Below, piece after piece: positions 1-5,880 of a stretch of 6,725 nucleotides of DNA; the stretch's first letter is position 1, and each line of letters starts with the position of its first letter. The notes under the pieces were generated by a model, which was not told where the DNA came from, made no database searches, and saw only the letters and a list, made by a program, of their open reading frames with translations. Position numbers and translations under genes: made by a program. This stretch comes from Acidobacteriota bacterium (lineage in GTDB: Bacteria > Acidobacteriota > Terriglobia > UBA7540), in contig QHZK01000278.1 of the NCBI GenBank assembly GCA_003224635.1, forward strand, positions 1 to 6,725. The letters run 5' to 3'.

Positions 1-474
1 GGGTTCATCCGTGAACTGATTTCCTTGGCGGCCCTGGTTGCCGGCCTGGTCATCGCAACACTGGAATACGAAAGGGCTTCGGTCTGGTTCGACGACCTGA
101 CGCGCTCTCACCAGACTGCGCAGGGGTTGAGTTTCCTGGCTCTGTTTCTCGGTACTCTGCTTGTCGGCGCGGTGGTTTCGGCCCTCGCCGGCAAAATGAT
201 CAGGACAGCCGGCCTGCAAAGGATTGACCGCTTGCTGGGCGCGGGTTTTGGGCTGGTTCGAGGAGCAGCAATGGACTGCATTCTGCTGCTGGCACTGGTG
301 ACCTTTGGAATAAAACCCGATGCCGTGAAGCAGTCCGCGCTCGCTCCCTACGTGACGACCGGGGCGGATACTCTTGCCGAGGCCATGCCTACTCCCTTAA
401 GAACACAGTTTCGGGCGGGCCTTCAAAGGGCGAAACAAAAGATGGATGAGAGCGAGAAGAAAAAAAGGAATTAA
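1..474 (+). CDS. CvpA family membrane protein (5' end missing)
   Basis: The reading frame is open from the first base and ends at TAA 472-474, giving 157 visible residues. The first visible residues (GFIRELISLAALVAGLVIA) already match the end of the first CvpA-type membrane segment, so roughly 20 N-terminal residues lie upstream; the TTG at 25 is internal, not a start. A second hydrophobic segment covers about residues 44-63. Next comes the loop GLQRIDRLLGAGFGLVRG (71-88), the most conserved part of the family, and then a third hydrophobic segment at about 89-104. The tail is charged and ends in a Lys-rich stretch (KMDESEKKKRN). CvpA proteins are small inner-membrane proteins, named for a role in colicin V production in E. 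coli and linked to envelope integrity; their biochemical activity is unsettled. The family call is firm, the function is not. The next gene begins 178 bases downstream. Confidence 0.88.
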   Translation, partial: GFIRELISLAALVAGLVIATLEYERASVWFDDLTRSHQTAQGLSFLALFLGTLLVGAVVSALAGKMIRTAGLQRIDRLLGAGFGLVRGAAMDCILLLALVTFGIKPDAVKQSALAPYVTTGADTLAEAMPTPLRTQFRAGLQRAKQKMDESEKKKRN

Positions 475-528
475 CACTACGGATCGAAACACTAACGATT
501 GCAGGATGAAGTGACACTAGAAACGGTC

Positions 529-544
529 TTGGCACGGTTCCAGC
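529..544 (+). promoter_or_regulatory. Candidate sigma-54 (-24/-12) promoter upstream of the Fis-like gene
   Basis: TTGGCACG at 529-536 matches the -24 element of RpoN promoters exactly. After four bases comes CAGC at 541-544, where TTGC is expected. The invariant GG (531-532) and GC (543-544) have the correct 12-base offset, but both preferred T residues of the -12 element are missing. Initiation would fall about a dozen bases downstream, near 556, giving a leader of roughly 100 bases for the Fis-like gene. This rests on one motif match, so confidence is low. Confidence 0.25.
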
Positions 545-572
545 CGCGCCCGAAAGGAAGTCGAGCGCGGCT
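542..572. repeat. Perfect 8-bp inverted repeat (stem-loop)
   Basis: AGCCGCGC at 542-549 and GCGCGGCT at 565-572 are exact reverse complements around a 15-base loop. The stem is GC-rich and lies about 70 bases after the CvpA stop codon. No run of T follows directly; only CGTTTT occurs about 15 bases further on. It may be a weak or Rho-assisted terminator for the CvpA gene, or a leader structure of the Fis-like gene. Confidence 0.45.
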
Positions 573-592
573 ACGACGGTGCATCCACGTTT

Positions 593-609
593 TGCCTTAG
601 CACAAGGCA
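593..609. repeat. Short stem-loop TGCCTT / AAGGCA
   Basis: TGCCTT (593-598) and AAGGCA (604-609) form a perfect 6-bp stem with a 5-base loop, 44 bases before the GTG of the Fis-like gene. No T-tract follows. It may be a leader structure or chance. Confidence 0.3.
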
Positions 610-652
610 TGCAAGGGGTTTCTGTCAGGTAAGGGGGAATGGGGGCACTTCT

Positions 653-886
653 GTGAAGCGCGAACTTGAAGTCCTCGTCGGCCAGATGATCGAGAAAGGC
701 GTCTTCTACGGCGACGCCGTGGGAGAGTTTGAAAAAACGTTCATCAAGAGCGTTCTGGAGAAGAACAGCGGCAACCGGTCACAGGCTGCGAAAGCCCTGG
801 GGATTCACCGGAACACCTTGGGACGCAAACTCGAAGAACTAGGCCTCAATAATCATCATAAAGCGCGTAAAACTGCGGCCCGATAA
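653..886 (+). CDS. Fis-type helix-turn-helix DNA-binding protein, 77 aa
   Basis: This 77-residue protein is almost entirely a Fis/HTH_8 domain. Residues 1-36 are helical and charged. Residues 40-65 (GNRSQAAKALGIHRNTLGRK, then LEELGL) form the helix-turn-helix, closely resembling the C-terminal part of E. coli Fis and of NtrC-type activators. No ATPase or receiver domain is present, so it is a stand-alone DNA-binding protein acting in the cytoplasm or nucleoid, probably as a dimer. At 77 residues it is shorter than E. coli Fis (98), lacking part of the N-terminal arm. The start is GTG 653, preceded by GGGGG at 641-645 as the likely ribosome binding site; no in-frame ATG lies nearby upstream. 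The gene is codirectional with the CvpA gene and converges on the TPR gene. Target genes are unknown, and the enterobacterial fis symbol is withheld because orthology is not shown. Confidence 0.85.
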   Translation: MKRELEVLVGQMIEKGVFYGDAVGEFEKTFIKSVLEKNSGNRSQAAKALGIHRNTLGRKLEELGLNNHHKARKTAAR

Positions 887-1046
887 TCGGGGTTTTGTCG
901 ATCCTAGCTTTGGCGATATCGGTTGTTAGCTGGATTTCCCGACACCGCCGGAAAAGCGGCGCCAAGTCGCTCTCCAACGATTCCGGTGGTTTATCAACAG
1001 GCAAGGCGACTAGGGTGCAGGGGTCCAAAGTAGCACTGTGTTGTTC
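887..1046. other. Convergent intergenic region with weak stem-loops
   Basis: This 160-base stretch separates the stop codons of the Fis-like (+) and TPR (-) genes. CCCG / CGGG (879-882 and 888-891) straddles the Fis-like stop and is followed by GTTTTG, a very weak terminator-like shape. CGCCG / CGGCG (946-950 and 957-961) makes a 5-bp stem with a 6-base loop and no T-tract on either strand. A 60-codon reverse frame here has no family resemblance and no ribosome binding site I can defend. I see no convincing gene. Confidence 0.4.
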
Positions 1047-2444
1047 CTACCGGGCGGCCCCGTGAGCCGGGCGACGTCGCACAGGAGCCTTCTTCGGCGG
1101 CGGTTTCTTATGTTTTTCCCCTGCCGCTGCCAGATCATCCGGGTTGATCTTTCCGTCTAAAGCCAAGTAAAAGCTGGGTGTCAACGCGTGCGCAGCGATC
1201 GTGCCGTCGAAGCGCACGAGGTCCCCCTTGGCGAGATTCTTAGCGTCGGGCTGGGTGTCCTTAAGTTCGATGTCGTAGACCCCGTCCTTCGACTTGGACT
1301 CGTTGGTTATGTCGATGCGGACCAAATACGTGCCCGCGTCGCTTCCCTTCTCAACGCTGTCCACCTGGCCGACCGCCGCGAAGGGTTGCCCTTTCAACTG
1401 TTGAAAAGCCTGCTGGGCCTGGTCACCACCAACCTTAAGGCTGTCCTCCATCTCGTAGAAGGCGTCGACCACCTGGTTGCCCGTGGGCTTATGCTTTTCT
1501 GCCGGTGGGACCTTGAAACCCGCCGGGGGGCTCAAGGAAGTGGCTGCCTGCGTAAGCACGTCGCTTTTGCCCTGGTCGGAGCCGTGCCGGCTTACATACA
1601 CCTGGTCGAAAAACTTGTCAATCCCAGGCGCGTCAGGGCTTTTGGCAGCCTTGGCCAGATCGTCGGCGCGCGCGAGGTACCAGATGGCATTGTCAAAGTC
1701 CGGCGGGCTGGAATACTCGTAGGCCAGGCCCAGACGATAAGCGATGTAAGGGTCATTGGGGTTGTCCTCTTGAGCTGCCTTGAGCGACGTGATCGCTGCG
1801 GCATAGCCCTTGCGCTGCAAAGCGACAAAGCCCAGCGCCCCGTTAAAGTTGGCCCGCAGGACTTTCACTTGTTGATTGAACTGGTCTTCAGGCACGTTGT
1901 CTGGCTTCTTCAGCTTTTGTAAAGCTTCAAGACCCCGCTTGGCGTCGGTTTCAGTCTGAGCGAGCTTGGAATCTTTATCAGAGGCCTTAGCCTCGAAGAC
2001 AAAAGGGAATGCAAAGCTCAGATAGTTGAGCGCCGCGATGTTATCGGGGTTGGCCTCGACTGCTTTGTGTGCAGCGTCCATCGCCTTGTCACTCTGACCC
2101 AGTTGCTGGTAGGAACCCATTTCCACCTGATAGGCCTGGTCCTTGAAATCGGAGTTTGCGTACTTGGTGACGAAGGCCTCCGCCAGTTCGATTCGTTTAT
2201 GGGGGTCCTTGTCGTTCGCCATCGCCTGAAAGGCGTCATACTCGTCACGGCTTTTCCAACCCGGTTGTTTTGCTGCGCCAGGCTGCTGGCCGCCTCCGCC
2301 CGCAGCGTCCTGCGCCGTACTCCAGGCTTCTGCGCGGCCTGCCCATGCCGCTTCAGCAGGCCCCGTCCCGGCATTCGCCGTCGACAAGCAGGCAACGCCC
2401 GCCAGTGCGCTCAGGCCCAGAAGAACAGTCGTTTTGATTGTCAT
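1047..2444 (-). CDS. Exported TPR-repeat protein with probable C-terminal OB-like domain
   Basis: I count 465 residues from ATG 2444 to TAG at 1047-1049. The frame stays open to 2579, but only the ATG at 2444 combines a Shine-Dalgarno (GAGGTAG, 2458-2452) with a signal peptide: a short basic start, a hydrophobic core (residues 7-20) and a likely cleavage after ANA (25). A Gly/Gln-rich linker (46-62) follows. Helical TPR-like units lie at about 70-100, 104-137 (clearest, ending in ANPDN), 200-231 (ending in DNPND) and 234-266. Residues 345-435 are beta-rich, and KGDLVRFDGTI (406-416) resembles the end of OB-fold domains of the tRNA_anti-like type. The tail (444-465) is rich in Lys, Pro and Arg. 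It probably acts in the periplasm as a protein-binding scaffold; no catalytic motif is visible and the partners are unknown. It is transcribed away from the symporter gene. A lipoprotein is less likely, because GVAC lacks the usual Leu/Val/Ile at -3. Confidence 0.82.
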   Translation of the reverse strand: MTIKTTVLLGLSALAGVACLSTANAGTGPAEAAWAGRAEAWSTAQDAAGGGGQQPGAAKQPGWKSRDEYDAFQAMANDKDPHKRIELAEAFVTKYANSDFKDQAYQVEMGSYQQLGQSDKAMDAAHKAVEANPDNIAALNYLSFAFPFVFEAKASDKDSKLAQTETDAKRGLEALQKLKKPDNVPEDQFNQQVKVLRANFNGALGFVALQRKGYAAAITSLKAAQEDNPNDPYIAYRLGLAYEYSSPPDFDNAIWYLARADDLAKAAKSPDAPGIDKFFDQVYVSRHGSDQGKSDVLTQAATSLSPPAGFKVPPAEKHKPTGNQVVDAFYEMEDSLKVGGDQAQQAFQQLKGQPFAAVGQVDSVEKGSDAGTYLVRIDITNESKSKDGVYDIELKDTQPDAKNLAKGDLVRFDGTIAAHALTPSFYLALDGKINPDDLAAAGEKHKKPPPKKAPVRRRPAHGAAR

Positions 2445-2451
2445 CGTAGAG

Positions 2452-2458
2452 CTACCTC
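2452..2458 (-). promoter_or_regulatory. Ribosome binding site GAGGTAG that fixes the TPR gene start
   Basis: On the minus strand GAGGTAG lies just upstream of ATG 2444, with 10 bases between GAGG and the ATG. It supports this start over the 45-codon extension to 2579, which has no signal peptide at its beginning. Confidence 0.6.
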
Positions 2459-2713
2459 GGTTTGTGAGTGTGGGTCGCTCGATCTTCTGACCAGCGAGGC
2501 GCCGACGCCAGTCGTCAAAGTATTCGCTGTGCGCGCCCGGACCGCCTTTACAGCGCACGCCTCCGGCGCGCCCCACCATGTATCAGGACTCGACCGATTT
2601 TTCAAGCGAAATCTGCCTCTTCCAGCGCCTGTAAACTAACCCTCAGATCGTTCTCCTAAACGCTTGGATGCAAACTCGCGTACCCCAGGATGTAGGTTTT
2701 AACTTTAAAGGCT

Positions 2714-2777
2714 GGGCGATGAAGTGTAAAGTGTCCACTCGTTCTTCAAGGGCGAAGGGTGAAGCGTAAAGGATGAA
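2714..2777 (+). repeat. Degenerate seven-base repeat cluster upstream of the symporter
   Basis: Units in one phase are GAAGTGT (2721-2727), AAAGTGT (2728-2734), then after a 19-base interruption GAAGGGT (2754-2760), GAAGCGT (2761-2767) and AAAGGAT (2768-2774), followed by GAA. The two blocks are not spaced by a multiple of seven. The shared core is RAAG plus three variable bases. The same purine core appears in the perfect heptads at 4394-4428. The ATG at 2773 lies inside this cluster. Confidence 0.55.
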
Positions 2778-2890
2778 ACCGAACCCTTGGGTCGTTGAGC
2801 CATGCCATTCAAGACCGCCTCGTAGGTCCGTCAAACATGACCCGATGGTTAAATGGCTCAATGCCTCAATCCTTGAAGCCATTTTGCCGG

Positions 2891-2911
2891 CGCCCTGCAC
2901 TCTTGAGGGCG
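2891..2911. repeat. Perfect 6-bp inverted repeat in the symporter leader
   Basis: CGCCCT (2891-2896) and AGGGCG (2906-2911) pair around a 9-base loop, ending 38 bases before the preferred GTG start at 2950. It could be an operator or a leader hairpin, or chance. If translation began further upstream it would be coding. Confidence 0.35.
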
Positions 2912-2949
2912 TAGACACCGCACGTCACAACAAAGTTCCGGGGATTTCA

Positions 2950-4428
2950 GTGGCCTTCAGCCGGCTCGACCTCATCGTGGTGGTTGCGTATCTTCTTGCG
3001 ATCACGATGTTCGGCGCCCACTTCCGCAAGAGCCAGCATTCGTTGCGCGACTACTTCCTGGGCGGGCGCCGCCTTCCCTGGTGGGCCATTGCCTTGTCCG
3101 TCGTCTCGGCAGAAACCAGCATCCTGACGATCATCAGCACTCCGGGAATCGCCTATCGCTCGAACATGGGGTTCCTGCAACTGGTTCTGGGGTACCTGAT
3201 GGCGCGCGTGGTTGTGAGCTTCGTTTTCATCCCGCGCTATTTCGCCGGGGAACTTTTCACCGCCTATCAGCTCATCGAGCAGCGCTTTGGCCAAGGACTG
3301 AAAATCTTCACGGCTGCTCTCTTCCTTGTCACTCGTGCGCTGGCCGAGGGCGTGCGCGTCTTCGCCATTTCCATTGTGATCGAGGTGATTTTCAAGACAG
3401 GTGTGCTGTCTTCCGTTATCATCATCACCGTGCTGACGCTGTTCTACACCTTCGAGGGCGGCCTGACGGCAGTCATCTGGACCGATGTGGTCCAGTTCAT
3501 TATCTACCTGACGGGTACCGCGCTCGCGCTGGGCCTGGCACTCAACGCGATTCCCGGCGGCTGGACGGAGGTCGTTCGCGTGGCTCACGAGGCGGGAAAC
3601 AAATTTGCCGTGTTTGATTTTCGCTTCAACTGGCGCGATCCGTATCTGTTCTGGTCGGGCCTGGTGGGAGGGACCTTCCTGACGAGCGCCAGCCACGGGA
3701 CAGACCAGTTAATCGTGCAGCGGTTGCTCGCGGCGCGGGACAAGCGTCAGAGCCAGACAGCGCTGCTTTCGAGCGGCGCCGTGATCCTGTTTCAGTTCAC
3801 CCTGTTTCTGGTGGTCGGGGTTGTGCTCTTCGCCTTCTACCAACGCTTTCCGCCCTCGACGCCCTTTGCCCGGCCGGACCGCGTCTTCCCTACCTTCGTA
3901 GTGACCCAGCTTCCCCGGGGACTTGCAGGATTGCTGATCGCGGCGATCCTGGCGGCAGCCATGTCAAACTTGAGCGCGGCGTTCAACTCACTGGCTTCGA
4001 GCTCGGTAATGGATTTTTACAAACCTTTCGTGCGCCCCGGCGCCGACGAAAAGCACTACCTGCGGGTGTCGCGCGGCCTGACTCTCGCCTGGGGGGTGGT
4101 CGTGATCTTGATCGCGCTCCTGGCTCAGCAGTTGCACCAGAGCGTGCTCGAACTCGCTCTCACCATCGCCTCGGTACCCTATGGGAGCATGCTCGGCATT
4201 TTTCTGCTGGGCGTGCTCACCCGGCGGGCCACCGGCCTCGGCGCCTTGATCGGCGCTATCCTGGGCCTCGGAGCTTTGAGTCTAGTTACGTTGGCGAACT
4301 CGGCGCATATCGTGTCGATCGCGTGGACTTGGTACGTGGCCATCGGGACCAGCGTCACGTTCGCGGCCGGGTGGGTGGCAAGCGTCGGACTGAGAAGTCA
4401 GGAGTCAGGAGTCAGGAGTCAGAAGTAA
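2950..4428 (+). CDS. Sodium:solute symporter (SSS / SLC5 family)
   Basis: From GTG 2950 the protein has 492 residues, normal for the family, with about 13 hydrophobic segments. Diagnostic stretches are DYFLGGRRLPWW (34-45, after TM1), GGLTAVIWTDVVQFIIYLTG (170-189, the classic SSS signature region), HGTDQLIVQRLLAARD (249-264) and a small-residue helix AAAMSNLSAAFNSLASSS (335-352), whose serines correspond to the Na2 sodium site of vSGLT-like transporters. It should couple inward sodium flow to uptake of an unidentified solute across the inner membrane. Start choice: GTG 2950 puts TM1 at residue 7, as usual, and GGGGA (2940-2944) lies 5 bases upstream. ATG 2845 and ATG 2773 are in frame but add 35 or 59 atypical residues, and the latter lies in a repeat cluster. 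The last 11 residues (RSQESGVRSQK) and the stop codon come from a heptad repeat array and look acquired. The permease gene follows 48 bases later. Confidence 0.88.
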   Translation: MAFSRLDLIVVVAYLLAITMFGAHFRKSQHSLRDYFLGGRRLPWWAIALSVVSAETSILTIISTPGIAYRSNMGFLQLVLGYLMARVVVSFVFIPRYFAGELFTAYQLIEQRFGQGLKIFTAALFLVTRALAEGVRVFAISIVIEVIFKTGVLSSVIIITVLTLFYTFEGGLTAVIWTDVVQFIIYLTGTALALGLALNAIPGGWTEVVRVAHEAGNKFAVFDFRFNWRDPYLFWSGLVGGTFLTSASHGTDQLIVQRLLAARDKRQSQTALLSSGAVILFQFTLFLVVGVVLFAFYQRFPPSTPFARPDRVFPTFVVTQLPRGLAGLLIAAILAAAMSNLSAAFNSLASSSVMDFYKPFVRPGADEKHYLRVSRGLTLAWGVVVILIALLAQQLHQSVLELALTIASVPYGSMLGIFLLGVLTRRATGLGALIGAILGLGALSLVTLANSAHIVSIAWTWYVAIGTSVTFAAGWVASVGLRSQESGVRSQK

Positions 4429-4476
4429 AGAACGCTTTATTCTGGCTTCTGACTTCTGACTTCTGACTTCTGATTT
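4394..4476. repeat. 83-bp palindrome of five heptads facing five inverted heptads
   Basis: The left arm is GAAGTCA (4394), three copies of GGAGTCA (4401, 4408, 4415) and GAAGTAA (4422-4428). After a 13-base centre comes the right arm: CTGGCTT (4442), three copies of CTGACTT (4449, 4456, 4463) and CTGATTT (4470-4476). The arms pair almost throughout from 4393/4471 inward, with a few G-T pairs and one bulged base near 4423, closing on AAAG/CTTT with loop AACG (4431-4434). The left arm contains the end and TAA of the symporter; the right arm ends one base before the permease ATG. As RNA this would be a stable hairpin of more than 30 bp with no T-tract after it, so it is not a standard terminator. 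I recall such heptad arrays as frequent in Acidobacteriota, but cannot verify that here. Confidence 0.9.
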
Positions 4477-5853
4477 ATGCGCCCCGAACTCGTCAAGGGA
4501 CTGGGACTCTACGGCGCTACGTCGGTGGTCGCCGGCACCATGATCGGTACGGCCATTTTCCTGGTGTCGAGCGATATGCTCCGTGACGTTGGAACGCCCG
4601 TCATGGTCCTCGTCGTATGGCTGTTTGCGGGAATGCTGAGCCTGTTCGGAGCGCTCGGCTACGCGGAGCTGGGCGCGGCCATCCCCGAAGCCGGCGGGGA
4701 GTACGTGTATCTCCATCGCGCCTACGGCCCCATCATGGGCTTCCTCTACGGTTGGACTCAGTTCCTGGTCGCCAAGTCCGCGTCGATTGCAACGATTGCC
4801 ACGGGGTTCCTGCTCTACCTCGCCTACTTCTTTCCCCGACTGGCCGGCGTGGTCTGGCAGGGGCGAGCCAACTTCGGCAGTCATGCGCTCGCGTTCCGGC
4901 TCACGGGAATCCAGGCGGGCGCAACGTCCATGATCCTGTTGCTCTCCCTTATTAACGTCCTTGGTGTGCGGCGCAGCGGAGCGGTACAGACGGTCTTCAC
5001 CGCCGCAAAACTGGTTGTGCTCGCTGCGCTCATCATTCTCGGACTCACCATCGGGCACGGGTCGTTTGAGCATTTCGTCTCGACCGCCGGGACCGGTTTC
5101 CGCGGCGGCTTTCTGGCGGGAATCGGCATGGCCACGGTTTCCGCACTGTGGGCCTATGACGGCTGGAACAACCTGAGCATGGTGGCAGGCGAGGTCGAAA
5201 ATCCCCAGCGCAACATGCCGCGGGCGCTCATCGCCGGGTCGCTGCTCGTGGCCGTGGTTTACGTGCTGGCCAACATCGCCTACTTTCACGTGCTGTCGCC
5301 CTCTGAGGTGCTCTCGACGAGCACGGTCGCGGCGGCAGCGGCGCGGCGGTTCCTGGGCCAGGCAGGCGGCGCGTTCGTCGCTGTGGGCGTGCTGATCTCA
5401 ACCTTTGCGACGCTGAACGGCTCGATACTTGCCGGCTCGAGGATTCCCTACGCCCAGGCGCGCGACGGCCTCTTCCCGCAAACCCTCGCCAGCCTGAATG
5501 CCCGCTTTCACACGCCCGCGGCGGCGATCCTGGCACAGGCGGTCATCGCGGGATTGTTTGCGTTGAGCGGCGAGTATCGGACGCTCTACACTAAGGCGAT
5601 CTTTTCCGAATGGGTCTTCTACGCGCTGGTCACGGCAGGAGTTTTCGTCCTGCGGCGGCGCGAACCCGCGCTCGCGCGTCCCTACCGCACCTGGGGCTAC
5701 CCCGTCGTTCCGGCGGTCTTCGTGATCTTGGCGGTGCTTTTTCTTGCCAACACGTTTGCGGAGCAGCGCTCCGATCTGCTGTGGTGCCTTGCGCTGATGG
5801 CCAGTGGCGTCCCGGCGTACCTTCTGTGGCAACTCTGGCGCCGCAGGTTGTAG
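4477..5853 (+). CDS. APC-superfamily amino acid permease
   Basis: The 458-residue protein has the usual length and about 12 hydrophobic segments. TM1 carries the unwound substrate-binding motif GTMIGTAIF (20-28). YAELGAAIPEAGGEYVYLHR (62-81) and AYGP (82-85) match the TM2 region of LAT/APC amino-acid transporters. WAYDGWNNL (225-233) and the following GEVENPQRNMPRA (238-250) are the conserved TM6 and post-TM6 segments. RRREP and RPYRTWGYPVVP (393-412) form the typical motif before the last two helices. It probably moves amino acids across the inner membrane as a proton symporter or exchanger; the substrate cannot be predicted. ATG 4477 gives the standard N-terminus close to TM1. No Shine-Dalgarno precedes it: the upstream 35 bases are pyrimidine-rich inverted heptads. 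Translation may be coupled to the symporter, whose stop lies 48 bases away. Co-transcription is inferred from shared orientation and spacing. Confidence 0.9.
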   Translation: MRPELVKGLGLYGATSVVAGTMIGTAIFLVSSDMLRDVGTPVMVLVVWLFAGMLSLFGALGYAELGAAIPEAGGEYVYLHRAYGPIMGFLYGWTQFLVAKSASIATIATGFLLYLAYFFPRLAGVVWQGRANFGSHALAFRLTGIQAGATSMILLLSLINVLGVRRSGAVQTVFTAAKLVVLAALIILGLTIGHGSFEHFVSTAGTGFRGGFLAGIGMATVSALWAYDGWNNLSMVAGEVENPQRNMPRALIAGSLLVAVVYVLANIAYFHVLSPSEVLSTSTVAAAAARRFLGQAGGAFVAVGVLISTFATLNGSILAGSRIPYAQARDGLFPQTLASLNARFHTPAAAILAQAVIAGLFALSGEYRTLYTKAIFSEWVFYALVTAGVFVLRRREPALARPYRTWGYPVVPAVFVILAVLFLANTFAEQRSDLLWCLALMASGVPAYLLWQLWRRRL

Positions 5854-5880
5854 AACTTACTTCACAGCCTTTCTTGGAGG

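Larger units (their letters stand above)
2445..2949. other. Divergent intergenic region between TPR and symporter genes
   Basis: This gap of about 505 bases should hold promoters for both divergent genes, but none stands out. On the minus strand TTGAAA (2605-2600), 17 bases, then TACATG (2582-2577) is a poor sigma-70 match for the TPR gene. Positions 2714-2777 hold a degenerate heptad cluster and 2891-2911 a perfect inverted repeat, both listed separately. Open frames on both strands here lack recognisable domains. The first part of the plus-strand frame (2773-2949) is continuous with the symporter but does not resemble symporter N-termini. Confidence 0.6.

Noticed and set aside
389..610. Minus-strand frame over the CvpA end and the following gap (73 codons)
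   Set aside because: Antisense to the CvpA gene over its first part, low complexity, no recognisable domain or ribosome binding site.
846..1028. Minus-strand 60-codon frame in the convergent gap
   Set aside because: Mostly intergenic, overlaps the Fis-like 3' end, no domain, no signal or membrane segment, no defensible ribosome binding site.
1188..1922. Long plus-strand frame opposite the TPR gene (244 codons)
   Set aside because: Shadow of the minus-strand TPR gene, which has a signal peptide, repeats and a ribosome binding site; this frame resembles nothing.
2445..2579. 45-codon N-terminal extension of the TPR protein
   Set aside because: No ribosome binding site at 2579, and it would bury the signal peptide that begins at the ATG at 2444.
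2577..2605. Sigma-70-like promoter for the TPR gene (TTGAAA, 17 bases, TACATG)
   Set aside because: The -35 is acceptable but the -10 matches only three of six positions, which is too weak to annotate.
2067..2659. Plus-strand frames across the TPR gene start and upstream region
   Set aside because: Cys/Arg-rich composition typical of antisense shadow frames in GC-rich DNA; no domain.
2643..2918. Minus-strand 91-codon frame in the divergent gap
   Set aside because: No recognised domain, runs through the heptad cluster, and has no convincing start region.
4394..4476. Reading the heptad palindrome as a Rho-independent terminator or a CRISPR
   Set aside because: No T-tract follows the stem and a gene starts one base after it; the units are seven bases with no spacers, so it is neither.
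4405..5289. Long minus-strand frame opposite the permease (294 codons)
   Set aside because: Charged, His/Arg/Glu-rich shadow of a membrane-protein gene; the plus strand clearly encodes a permease.
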